Notes under the pieces: model-generated | The model's database searches: none | Seen by the model: the letters and a program-made list of their open reading frames with translations, nothing else | Told to the model about the DNA's origin: nothing | Shown: piece by piece, positions 46,028-55,283 of the stretch | Numbering within the stretch: the stretch's first letter is position 1 | Layout of the letters: each line of letters begins with the position of its first letter | From: Methanothrix soehngenii GP6 | GTDB taxonomy: Archaea; Halobacteriota; Methanosarcinia; Methanotrichales; Methanotrichaceae | Length of the DNA stretch: 64,000 nt | Direction: 5' to 3' | Assembly (NCBI RefSeq): GCF_000204415.1 | Contig: NC_015416.1 | Location: 2,914,001 to 2,978,000 of the forward strand | Program-made: the position numbers and the translations under genes

Positions 46028-47479
46028 TTGAACAAACGTCGAGTGGGGAAAAGACACAAATGCAGAGGGCTGTGGGCTGTTGCTCTGGGCATGCTGGCTG
46101 TCGCAGGACTATGTGCTTGTGTCACTGCACAGGAAAATACCACAGACTATTGGATGGACAAGGCTGAAGGGCTGACGCACAACGGCTCCTTCGAAGAGGC
46201 CATCTCAGCATTGGACGAGGCTCTGAATATAGAGCCTGAAAATGAGACCGTCCTGATCCGCAAGGCTTGGTATCTAAGCGTAGTTGGCATGGCGAATGAG
46301 TCGGCCAAGGAATACGAGAGGGCTCTCTCCTTTCTGGATGAGGACTTGAAGAAGAATGCGAGCGATGCCGAGGCCTGGGAAAAAAAGGCCAGTGCCTTGA
46401 ACAGTCTGAACAGGAACGAAGAATCCATCAAGGCATATGAGAAGGCACTGGAAGTCTTCGACCAGAGAATAGAGAGGAACCAGTTGGATGCAGACGCCTG
46501 GATGGGCAGGGCCAATGTTCTCCTGAACCTAGGTCGATGGGATGAGGCCCATGAGGCCTACGATGAAGTCACTGAACTCAAGCCGCAGGATTACAATGTC
46601 TGGTGGAGAAAGGCTGAGGTTATAAGCGGCATAGGGGACATCAATGAGTCGGTTGAAGCATACGATCGAGCCATCGGCCTGATACCTGCCAACGATACAG
46701 ATGAGCTTGCCCTGGCTTATGCCTCCAAGAGCGAGAACCTGGCCTCTGTGGACAGATGGGAAGATGCCCTGGAGGCGGTCAATAAGTCTTTGGAGCTAAA
46801 TCCCAGGAGCAGCACTTGGTGGCATTTCAAGGCATTTATTTTAACAGAGCTTGATCGAAAGGAAGAAGCTCTGGCAGCCTTCAATGAGGCCATCGGGCAG
46901 AATCCGGAGGATATCGGCAACTGGCAGTGGAAGGCCAGCCTTCTCGTCGAGATGAAGAGGTACAACGAGTCCTTGGAGGCCTATGATAAAGCAATCGAGC
47001 TGGCAGCAGAGAACAACACCGAAGAGCTGGCACAGACCTGGTTCTCCAAAGCATCAGCCTTGAACAAGACAGGCAGGAATGAGGAGGCAACAGATGCCTT
47101 CCAGAGGTCCCTGAAGCTTTATGATGAAGCGATAGCAGAGAACCCGGGCGATGTCAGCCTCCTGGAGGCGAAAGGCCGAGTGCTCTTCAATCTGGAAAGG
47201 TACGATGAGGCCATAGCCATCTATGACCATATCCTTGAAACCACTCCGAGCGTCGAGCCAAGATTAACTCACATAACCACATGGATTGCCAGGGGAGATG
47301 CTCTCAGAGCTTTGGGCAGGAATGAGGAGGCTCTGGAGGAGTACAACAAGGCCATAGATATGAGCCCCAATTTCAGCACAGCCTGGCACGGGCTGGGAGA
47401 GGCGCAGAGGGCGCTGGGCCAAACCCACAACGCGAGCATGTCGCTTCTAGTGGCACAGAAGCTGGGGTATGAGGAATGA
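46028..47479 (+). CDS. Secreted TPR protein (KLGYE subfamily)
   Basis: 483 residues from the TTG at 46028, chosen because the related gene at 54244 has the same MNKxRVGKRHK start after a GGTGA-type site. Signal segment VALGMLAVAGLCACVTA. The body is highly similar in plan to the proteins at 25729 and 27252 (ENTTDYWMDKAEGLTHNGSF, then about ten TPRs), and it ends VAQKLGYEE. This is a dispersed paralogue of the first pair in the array. Confidence 0.85.
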   Translation: MNKRRVGKRHKCRGLWAVALGMLAVAGLCACVTAQENTTDYWMDKAEGLTHNGSFEEAISALDEALNIEPENETVLIRKAWYLSVVGMANESAKEYERALSFLDEDLKKNASDAEAWEKKASALNSLNRNEESIKAYEKALEVFDQRIERNQLDADAWMGRANVLLNLGRWDEAHEAYDEVTELKPQDYNVWWRKAEVISGIGDINESVEAYDRAIGLIPANDTDELALAYASKSENLASVDRWEDALEAVNKSLELNPRSSTWWHFKAFILTELDRKEEALAAFNEAIGQNPEDIGNWQWKASLLVEMKRYNESLEAYDKAIELAAENNTEELAQTWFSKASALNKTGRNEEATDAFQRSLKLYDEAIAENPGDVSLLEAKGRVLFNLERYDEAIAIYDHILETTPSVEPRLTHITTWIARGDALRALGRNEEALEEYNKAIDMSPNFSTAWHGLGEAQRALGQTHNASMSLLVAQKLGYEE

Positions 47480-47515
47480 CCATAGCATTTTTGTAAAGTT
47501 AATGGGGGTTTGTGA

Positions 47516-50014
47516 ATGAAAGCAAGATTTGCCATCGCGTTGTTAACGGTAGCCATGCTCTGCGCCTGTGCCCTAGCGCAGGAGGACAGCGCAGAGGACT
47601 GGTTTGACATGGGCAGGAATGAGGAGGCAATAAGCGCCTTCGACGAGGGCCTGAAGACGGACCCGCAGAATGCCTCTGCCTGGCATCATAGGGGAATGGC
47701 CCTGGCGGGCATGGGCCACGGAGCGGAGGCTAACCAGTCAATTCAGAAGGCCATGGAGCTCATAGACCAGAGGCTCCAGGAGAACCCTGAAGACCAGGAG
47801 GCCTTATGGCTGAGGGCAGAGGAGATGGATCTCTTTGGGAAGAGCGAGGAAGCACTGGAGGCCTACGGTCGGGTGGCAGAGTTGAACTCATCCCACGCTC
47901 TGGAAGCCTGGATAAGGGAGTCAGATATCCTGGCGGCTCAGGGCAGGTACAACCAATCGGTAGAGTCCTTCAGCAGGGCAATGGCTCTGGTTCCCGCTAA
48001 CAAATCCGAGTCGCAGTTAGGATTCCAGCGGCGGAGCGAGAACACCTTTATATTCACAAAAGCCTGGCTCATTAACGGCCAGATCCACAGGGTCTCTATC
48101 GGATTGTACAATATCTCCTCAAAGTCCTTCGATGAGATAGAGCAGATCAACTCCGATTATATTGCAGCCTTGCAGCTAAAAGGCAAGGCGGTTGATCCAG
48201 GCAGACATGGAGGCTCACTCATGGGGTCAAGCCTTAATTGGGAAATGTACACCTTCAACCAGCCAAAAGCGCAGCCTCAGGCCTGGCCTCCCTGCCTGAC
48301 CATAACCAAAATCAATCCCAAGGAAGACGATTTCATCGATATCGCCGACAACCTGAAGGAGGCCGTCAGTCTCCAGAACTGGAGCCTGGAGATTCAGGGA
48401 TCAAAAGTATCGCTGCCGGAATATTCCCTTCTGCCAGGGAAAGCCGTCAGGGTTCACCTGAGAAGCGGCCAGGAGAATGAGACAGACCTATTCCTGGACA
48501 GCAATCTGGGGCTGAATGACACTGTCGGAAGCGTCTCCCTGAGAGACGGCTCAGGAGCGAAAGTAGCCTCATTGGACTACTGGACCAAGCTGGATGGTTC
48601 GATCGCTCACCAGGTCACTCACTACTCAGGCACAGCTGAAAACGATCTTGAGTATCCAGGGACTGGTTATCAGGGGAAGATGGTGCAGAAGGCAGCGGGT
48701 GTTGGTCCTTTTATCGCCGAGAGGACGGAGATCGGGCCGGAGTTAGCTCATAATCATAGTAACAAAGATGAGCTGCAGGAGAACACTGCTGACGACTGGT
48801 ATAAAAAAGGAACTGAGCTTTTTGAAAACGACTCTTTGGAGGAGTCGGTATTGGCCATGGAGAGGGTCATACAGCTGGATCCCGAGAACTCCAGTGCCTG
48901 GCTAAGCATCGCCATAACCTTGGGAATAATGGGCAATGGTAGCGAGTCATCAAAGGCCTATGAGAAGGCTCTGAATCTCATTGACAATGATCTGAAGAAG
49001 AACCCTCAGGATGCCAGAGCATGGGAGGCCAAAAGTGATGCCTTGATCGGCCTGGGAAGACAAGAGGAATCGCTCGATGCCATTGAGAAGGCCCTGGAGA
49101 TTCTCAACCTGAGCACAGAGAGGAATCCGAAAGATGGAGAAGCCTGGTGGTCCAAGGCCAACGTACTTTATGGGATTGGTAGAAGTGACGAGGCTCTGCA
49201 GGCTTACGAGAAGGTCATAGAGCTGAACCATACGCCGAGGCTGGCAGATGCCCTGTTAATTAAGGGATATGACTTCGCTATCAAAGGCAATTACGATGAG
49301 TTCAAGGAAACCTTCAACCAGGCTATTGGGCTGATACCTGCTAGCGATACTGCAAAGCTTGCTCGAACATGGAATAGCGCAGGCTTTGCCCTCGCGGAAT
49401 TAGGCAAGGAAGAGGAGGCATTCGAAGCATTTGAAAAGTATGCTCAATTAAGCCCCGGAGACAGGCACAGTTGGCGCATGAAAGGCGATATGGCCTCCGA
49501 GCTAGGCAGATACAACGTATCCATTGAGGCTTACGATCAGGCCCTTCGGATAGATCCCAAATGGGCTGAAGTCTGGTACAAAAAAGGAAATGCTTTGGCT
49601 AAAATGGATAACCATAATGATGCCTTGAAGGCGTTTGAGAAGGCTGTGGAGATCTCTGATGAGGTTATCCAGAAAGATGCAGGCAATGCCAGCGGCATTT
49701 GTATCATAAAAGGCTATGCCCTCATCAAACTAAACAGGTACGATGAGGCCATAGAAGCCTTAGACAGGGCACTGGAGATCGCTCCATCTTCTGTTCCAGT
49801 ATTCCCTGCTGAGGCCTGGAATGGCAAAGGCGATATTCTGCTAGCGTTAGGGAAGAACGAGGACGCTCTAGAGGCTTACAACAAATCCATCGAGTTCAAT
49901 CCGGCATTTGGCCGTGCTTGGCATGGCAAGGGATTGGCACAGAGCGCCCTCGGCCAGTTCTCTGAAGCCGACCTATCTTTTCGTGTGGCCAGGAAGTTAG
50001 GGTATCAGGAATAA
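47516..50014 (+). CDS. Secreted TPR protein with insert module and lamin-tail domain
   Basis: 832 residues. Signal peptide ALLTVAMLCACALA; ATG after GGGGGTTTGTGA. Order: short TPR block, insert module (about 48000-48175; KAWLINGQIHRVSIGLYNIS), a lamin-tail-like (LTD) domain (about residues 262-390; DDFIDIADNLKEAVSLQNWS ... SVSLRDGSGAKVASLDYW), then a long TPR block. LTDs are immunoglobulin-like domains common in secreted archaeal and bacterial proteins and are usually linked to adhesion or wall attachment. Ends ARKLGYQE. Confidence 0.85.
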   Translation: MKARFAIALLTVAMLCACALAQEDSAEDWFDMGRNEEAISAFDEGLKTDPQNASAWHHRGMALAGMGHGAEANQSIQKAMELIDQRLQENPEDQEALWLRAEEMDLFGKSEEALEAYGRVAELNSSHALEAWIRESDILAAQGRYNQSVESFSRAMALVPANKSESQLGFQRRSENTFIFTKAWLINGQIHRVSIGLYNISSKSFDEIEQINSDYIAALQLKGKAVDPGRHGGSLMGSSLNWEMYTFNQPKAQPQAWPPCLTITKINPKEDDFIDIADNLKEAVSLQNWSLEIQGSKVSLPEYSLLPGKAVRVHLRSGQENETDLFLDSNLGLNDTVGSVSLRDGSGAKVASLDYWTKLDGSIAHQVTHYSGTAENDLEYPGTGYQGKMVQKAAGVGPFIAERTEIGPELAHNHSNKDELQENTADDWYKKGTELFENDSLEESVLAMERVIQLDPENSSAWLSIAITLGIMGNGSESSKAYEKALNLIDNDLKKNPQDARAWEAKSDALIGLGRQEESLDAIEKALEILNLSTERNPKDGEAWWSKANVLYGIGRSDEALQAYEKVIELNHTPRLADALLIKGYDFAIKGNYDEFKETFNQAIGLIPASDTAKLARTWNSAGFALAELGKEEEAFEAFEKYAQLSPGDRHSWRMKGDMASELGRYNVSIEAYDQALRIDPKWAEVWYKKGNALAKMDNHNDALKAFEKAVEISDEVIQKDAGNASGICIIKGYALIKLNRYDEAIEALDRALEIAPSSVPVFPAEAWNGKGDILLALGKNEDALEAYNKSIEFNPAFGRAWHGKGLAQSALGQFSEADLSFRVARKLGYQE

Positions 50015-50088
50015 TCCGGGCTATTTTTTTGAAAAACATGATTGCCGCTCAAACATGAGCAATAAAAACAGGAGATGTGGGTGAAAAA

Positions 50089-53000
50089 ATGAAACGAAAA
50101 AAGACATTAGACGCCAAGAAGCCATCGATGATAGTAGTAGGAGTAAGATTTGCTCTCGCTATGATTTCGCTGGCCATACTCTGCATCGGCGCTGTAGCGG
50201 AAGACGAGAAGAGCGCAAATTACTGGTATGAAAAGAGCCTGGATCTTTACAACAACGGATCTCTCGAAGAATCACTTCAGGCGGTCGATAAGGCCATAGA
50301 GCTCGATCCCGAGAACGCCACCCTCTGGGCTTACAAAGCCTCCGGCCTGAACTTAGCCGGGGTGATCACTCAGAACCAGAGCAGATTCGATGAGTCCCTC
50401 CAGGTTTACGACAGGGCCATCGAGCTTGATCCAGAGAACACTACCTACCTGTTGTGGAAGGGTTTTGCCTTGCGACAGGCTGTCAACGGGCTGCGCGGCC
50501 AGGAGCGCATTCAGATCTTTGAAGAGGCAATAGAGACCTTCGACAGAGCTTTGGAGATTGATCCTAAATTTGCAGAGGCCTGGGCAGGCAAGGGAGTGAT
50601 CTGCGACGATCTGGCCACGTTCAACAACGACTCCGCCAGGTACAACGATTCTTTAGCTGCATATGATAAGGCCATCGAGCTTGCACCCACCAACGATAGC
50701 AGAAACCTGGCTCAGGCTTACGAAGGAAAGGCTGTCGCTCTCTCCCATATGGGCCAGGATCTGGCAGCCAGAGGCCAGATTGAGGAATCCAGGGCTGTGC
50801 TGAAGGAGGCCGTAAAGAACTACGACAAGGTCATCGACCTGGATCCGGATTTCGTGGGCCAGGAGGCCCAGCAGAATCGAGCGGGAGTACTGAAAGAGCT
50901 GGGGAGACGCGATGAAGCCGCTGCAGGATACGAGAAGGCAATAGAGCAACTGAACAGAAGCATCGAAGTGAATCTCAATAACTCTGGTGCCTGGGTTAAC
51001 AAAGCAATTCTGTTCCAGGAGCAGGGCAGGTATGAGGAGGCAATTACAGCTCTAAACAATGCCACGAAAATAACTCCGGAGTATGTGATGGCCTGGGAGA
51101 TGATGGGCGAGATTCTGTCCAATGATCTGGGCAGATATGATGAGTCCATAGAGGCCTACGACCGCGCCCTGCAGCTGGACCCATCCGATGCCCGAGCCTG
51201 GACCAGCAAGGGCCATGCTCTCAGGAGCTTAGGCAGGAACCGAGAGGCTGTTTTAGCTTACGACCGGGCCCTAAAGATCGATCCCAATCGTGCAACGGCC
51301 TGGTCGGGTAAAGGTGCAGCCTTAAGAGACCAGGGCAGATATAACGAATCTGTTCAGGCCTACGATGAGGTCCTCCGTGCTGTTGAACGGGACCCGACAT
51401 ACAGATACTCCTCTGCCGCTTTGGCAGTTGCGGATGCGTGGCTTGGGAAGTCCAAGGCCGAGTCTCTGATGGGCCCAGATAAAGCTGAAGAGGCGGCCAT
51501 AGCCTACAACGAATCTCTTCAGGCTTACGAGAAGGCCATTCAGATCGATCCGGAGTCGGCCAGGGCCTGGATTGGTAGGGGCAATGCCCTGCTGAGCCTG
51601 GAAAAATATAGCGACTCCAAGGAGGCTTACGAGAGAGCAGTCGAGGTTTTGAATGGCAGCCTTGAAGAAGATCCCGAAGATGCTGAAGCCTGGTGGCTGA
51701 AGGCCGAAAGCCTGGACAACCTTGGCAGGAGCAATGAAGCGCTACAAGCTTACGATAGGGTCATCGAGCTGAATTCCTCGAAGGCAATTGGTGCCTGGAT
51801 AAGGAAATCAGACATCTTCGTTTCCTTGGGCAGATATAACGAGTCAGTGGAAGCCTTTGACAGCGCTCTCAATCTGCTGCCAACCAAAGATAAGCAGAGC
51901 ATCATGGGCCTGTGGTGGGCAAAAGGTACGGACATCTACCATAATGCCTGGATTGCAGACGGTCAGATTGTCAGGACCACCTCAGCATGGCGCAACCAGT
52001 CCACAGGAGCCATCGAGAATATCATGATGGTCAACTCGGACTTCACCGCAGCCTGGCAGAGGCCGACCAGTGGCAAAGGCTTCTCGCCCGAGGAAAAGCC
52101 TCTGGGCAGGCATGATGAGGCGCTGCAGGCCTTGAGCACAAACTGGGCGGATTATGGCTTCCCCAATTCTAAAGAGACTGCACAGGTGAAAATTGCAGAT
52201 GATTGGGTTCAAACTGGCAGGGCTCTATTCAGAAGCCAATCCTTTGAAGGAGCAGCTGAGGCTTATGAAAAGGCCATTGGGGCTGCGGGCTCGAATAAAA
52301 TTCTGCTGGCAGAAGCCTGGAAGGGCAAAGGAGAGGCATTCCTTGTGCTGTCGGGCAGTGAAAAAAGCCCTGGAAAGAGGGAAGAGGCCAATGAAAGCCT
52401 CGAAAAAGCCTTGGACTACTTCGATCAGGTACTGGAGATCTATCCAGAGAATGCTGGAGCCTGGCTCAACAAAAGCTTTATTCTCAGGTGGATGGGCAGG
52501 ACCGGCGAGGCGCTCGATGCCGTAGACAGGGCAGTTGAGCTGAATCCCGAGAATATCGATTTTCACTGGCAGAGGGCGGAGCTTCTCTCTATGCTTGGTA
52601 GGTACAACGAGTCCGACCAGGCTTTTGATGAAACCATTGAGATGATCCCAGCCAATTCAAGCCGAAAATTAGCAGAGGTCTGGACCTTTAAGGGCTTTAA
52701 CTTCATGGGGCAGAACAATAACGAAGAGGCATTGAAGGCATTTGAGAAGGTCACAGAGCTTGATCCCCAAGAGCCGACAGGTTGGCTTTACAAGGGAGAA
52801 GTCTTGAAGGCGCTGGGCCGACGGGCCGAGGCGGACGAGGCCTATGCCAGGGCTGGGGAGCTAGATAACCATCTCCGCAGCCTGCTAACCGCGGAGGAGG
52901 AAGCGAACGAGGCTTCCACCAGGGTTGTGGATCTGGGGTACAACGTCCAGAAGGAGAGCGACGCTAAGCCTTCTTCAACCCCTAAAATGCTGGCCATCAC

Positions 53001-53511
53001 CAGGATTATGGCCACAGGCGAGGACGAGTTCGTGGTAGTAGCCAATAGCCGAGCAGCTGCCCAAAGCCTCAACGGCTGGACTCTTGATGTCAGTGACGGT
53101 AGGAACGGCAGCAGCAACCAGTCCGTAACTCTGCCTGATCTCACCCTTGGCCCTAACGAGAGGATCAATATCCATCTTGGTAGGGGCGAGAGCAACGAGA
53201 CGGATGTCTTCTTGAACAGCGCCATCACCCTTAACGATACTGCGGGAAACATCATCCTGAAAGATGAAACCGGAATGATTGTGGCTTCTTTTGGGTACAG
53301 AGTCGAGTCCGATGGCTCTATCACAGGCATAATGACTGCAGAGGGCGAGTTTGGCTATCCGCCGTCGGGCCAAAACGAGGTGAAGATGGTGGTGAGAGAA
53401 ACCGGAAGCGGCCCTTATGTCACCGAGAGGACTGAGTACGAACCTGAGGCAGCTAACTACAGCTGGATCAGAAACACTTCCCTGGAGAGGAGCGGAAAGG
53501 AGATGCTTTGA
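50089..53511 (+). CDS. Large secreted TPR protein with insert module and C-terminal lamin-tail domain
   Basis: 1140 residues, the largest in the array. I use the ATG at 50089 (GGGTGA upstream); GTG at 50077 is possible. Signal segment ALAMISLAILCIGAVA. About 20 TPRs in two blocks separated by the insert module (about 51890-52065; NAWIADGQIVRTTSAWRNQS). The C-terminal 170 residues are a lamin-tail domain (EDEFVVVANSRAAAQSLNGW, AGNIILKDETGMIVASFGY). Sequons are frequent (YNDSLAAYDKA, YNESVQAYDEV, YNESDQAFDET). The stop codon overlaps the next start (TGATG). Confidence 0.87.
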   Translation: MKRKKTLDAKKPSMIVVGVRFALAMISLAILCIGAVAEDEKSANYWYEKSLDLYNNGSLEESLQAVDKAIELDPENATLWAYKASGLNLAGVITQNQSRFDESLQVYDRAIELDPENTTYLLWKGFALRQAVNGLRGQERIQIFEEAIETFDRALEIDPKFAEAWAGKGVICDDLATFNNDSARYNDSLAAYDKAIELAPTNDSRNLAQAYEGKAVALSHMGQDLAARGQIEESRAVLKEAVKNYDKVIDLDPDFVGQEAQQNRAGVLKELGRRDEAAAGYEKAIEQLNRSIEVNLNNSGAWVNKAILFQEQGRYEEAITALNNATKITPEYVMAWEMMGEILSNDLGRYDESIEAYDRALQLDPSDARAWTSKGHALRSLGRNREAVLAYDRALKIDPNRATAWSGKGAALRDQGRYNESVQAYDEVLRAVERDPTYRYSSAALAVADAWLGKSKAESLMGPDKAEEAAIAYNESLQAYEKAIQIDPESARAWIGRGNALLSLEKYSDSKEAYERAVEVLNGSLEEDPEDAEAWWLKAESLDNLGRSNEALQAYDRVIELNSSKAIGAWIRKSDIFVSLGRYNESVEAFDSALNLLPTKDKQSIMGLWWAKGTDIYHNAWIADGQIVRTTSAWRNQSTGAIENIMMVNSDFTAAWQRPTSGKGFSPEEKPLGRHDEALQALSTNWADYGFPNSKETAQVKIADDWVQTGRALFRSQSFEGAAEAYEKAIGAAGSNKILLAEAWKGKGEAFLVLSGSEKSPGKREEANESLEKALDYFDQVLEIYPENAGAWLNKSFILRWMGRTGEALDAVDRAVELNPENIDFHWQRAELLSMLGRYNESDQAFDETIEMIPANSSRKLAEVWTFKGFNFMGQNNNEEALKAFEKVTELDPQEPTGWLYKGEVLKALGRRAEADEAYARAGELDNHLRSLLTAEEEANEASTRVVDLGYNVQKESDAKPSSTPKMLAITRIMATGEDEFVVVANSRAAAQSLNGWTLDVSDGRNGSSNQSVTLPDLTLGPNERINIHLGRGESNETDVFLNSAITLNDTAGNIILKDETGMIVASFGYRVESDGSITGIMTAEGEFGYPPSGQNEVKMVVRETGSGPYVTERTEYEPEAANYSWIRNTSLERSGKEML

Positions 53512-54197
53512 TGGAGCCACTGAGTCAAGAATCAGCGGCAAGAGTCGTTTTTCTGCCGCTATCCTTGATGCTACTGTCATTGGTGATGATAACAGGCCTC
53601 TCAAGCCTATCCCTGGCAGAGGATCCTGCAATTGCCGCCCAGCCTCCGAACCTGGAGGGCATCTGGACGATTAACCTGGGCAGCGAGCAGGTCACCATGA
53701 TGATCCGCCAGCATGAAAGCCGTTTGATAGGAGCCTGCACTGGAAGCGACTCTGGACCCTGGAATGCGGTGGTAATGGGCTCGCTTGCCGGAAATGAGGT
53801 TGAACTCCAGACTCGATCTATTCGCAGCGGCAGCGGGCTCATTGTGGAGACGGCGATATTTGGAGACGCAGACGGCGAGACCATTCGAGGCAGCTTCCTG
53901 CGAGGAGATAGCCAGGGGAAGGTCTCCAGCGGAGAAGCTACAGGGTTCAAGATCAATCCGGATACATCACAATACAGACCTGCAGCCACAATTCTTGCAG
54001 ACGCAATTGCGCCCTCGAGTCTGAATACGGAGACGATAGACGAATCCAGGGAAAAAGCCGAGGACCAACAAGCTTCCGGGGCGGACAAGAGCCGGTTTGT
54101 GGATGTCAAGTCCCAAACGGACAGGGTCTTTTACCTGGGATGGGCCTGGACTCCTGGAGAGGCCAGCGATAAGGCGGCTGTGAAAAATCAGATCTGA
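53511..54197 (+). CDS. Secreted beta-rich protein, paralogue of the protein at 28694
   Basis: 228 residues from the ATG at 53511, which overlaps the stop of the preceding gene and follows AAAGGAG. Signal segment VFLPLSLMLLSLVMITGLSS. The mature domain starts NLEGIWTI and shows the same L-x-G and GSF pattern as the protein at 28694 (DLSGRWKI). Both follow directly on a large TPR gene with overlapping start and stop, so they may act as partners of those TPR proteins. Fold and function are not assigned. Confidence 0.65.
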   Translation: MEPLSQESAARVVFLPLSLMLLSLVMITGLSSLSLAEDPAIAAQPPNLEGIWTINLGSEQVTMMIRQHESRLIGACTGSDSGPWNAVVMGSLAGNEVELQTRSIRSGSGLIVETAIFGDADGETIRGSFLRGDSQGKVSSGEATGFKINPDTSQYRPAATILADAIAPSSLNTETIDESREKAEDQQASGADKSRFVDVKSQTDRVFYLGWAWTPGEASDKAAVKNQI

Positions 54198-54243
54198 ACG
54201 TCGTCTGAAATTTTTTTTGTTGCATCGAAAAGAGGTGAATGAA

Positions 54244-55107
54244 TTGAACAAATGTCGAGTGGGGAAGAGACATAAAAACAGCAGGCTGTGGGCCGTTGCC
54301 CTGGGCCTGCTGGCACTGGCAGCATTATGCGTTTCTGCTGCAGCACAGGAGAATACAGCAAAATACTGGATAGCAAAAGGAGACGACCTGTTTTTTAATA
54401 AAAGCAACCCTCTAGAGGCCCTGGAATCGTATGAAAAAGCCATCCAGATAAATCCTGACAATATGACCGCATGGAATGGAAAATCTATGGTTCTCGACAC
54501 TTTAAGCGTACAGACTTATAGTAAAATTCTCAATTTGAGTGAGACAAAATTAGCCAAAAATCCCCAAGATATCGAGGCTTTGCAGACTAGTGCGATGGCA
54601 TTGGCAAGTTTGGGGAATCGAGAAGAATCCAACCAGTTCCTAAAGAAAGCCATAGATGTCTACGACCAAGAAATAAAAGATAATCCAAAGAATGCCACTG
54701 CTTGGTTTCTCAAGGCGGGGCTGATTTCCATCTTAAATGGGAGTGAGGAGGCTATCAGCGCCTATGATAAAGTGATCGAATTGAACGGTTCAAAGATGAT
54801 TGATGCCTTGATCACCAAGGGCAATATTCTTCTGAACCTTGGCAGGTACAATGAGTCCATTGATACCATCGATAAAGCCATTCAGTTAGATCCAGAGAAT
54901 CCCAGCGTATGGTATGAGAAAGCTACCTATTACAATGTCCTTGGGAAGTACAATGAGTCTCTGGATGCTTATGAGATGATTACTAAGCTGGAACCTGAAA
55001 AAGCGAGTGCTTGGTTGTTCAAAGGCAATGTTCTCAAGGCTTTAGGTCGTCAGACTGATGCAGATGCTGCCTATGCCAAGGCTAAGGAGTTGGGGCATCA
55101 GGAATGA
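54244..55107 (+). CDS. Secreted TPR protein (KELGH/Y subfamily)
   Basis: 287 residues from the TTG at 54244, after GAGGTGA. The opening MNKCRVGKRHKNSRLW is nearly identical to that of the gene at 46028, but the body is closer to the module-type TPR proteins (KELGHQE tail). Signal segment VALGLLALAALCVSAAA. About six TPRs with sequons such as YNESIDTIDKA. The mix of start from one subfamily and body from another suggests recombination between paralogues. Confidence 0.83.
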   Translation: MNKCRVGKRHKNSRLWAVALGLLALAALCVSAAAQENTAKYWIAKGDDLFFNKSNPLEALESYEKAIQINPDNMTAWNGKSMVLDTLSVQTYSKILNLSETKLAKNPQDIEALQTSAMALASLGNREESNQFLKKAIDVYDQEIKDNPKNATAWFLKAGLISILNGSEEAISAYDKVIELNGSKMIDALITKGNILLNLGRYNESIDTIDKAIQLDPENPSVWYEKATYYNVLGKYNESLDAYEMITKLEPEKASAWLFKGNVLKALGRQTDADAAYAKAKELGHQE

Positions 55108-55152
55108 CCCCCAGCACTTTTTATGTGGGTGAGTTCGGGCAGAGAATACGGT

Positions 55153-55223
55153 CTCTGTTCCTCTGTGACTCTGTGGTTGGGTCAGAGCATAGCGGTTCAC
55201 CACAGAAGCACAGAGACATAGAG
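55153..55223. repeat. Imperfect 25-bp palindrome, intergenic
   Basis: Left arm 55153-55177 (ctctgttcctctgtgactct...) pairs with right arm 55199-55223, 21 bases apart, in the gap between two TPR genes. This type of CTCTGTG-rich hairpin is a common intergenic repeat in many genomes and may act as a transcript-end or stability structure. Confidence 0.6.
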
Positions 55224-55283
55224 TTTTTCCGATTCAAGTTCAACCATACATAATCGCGAGGAGCCATAAAAAGAGGTCTATAA

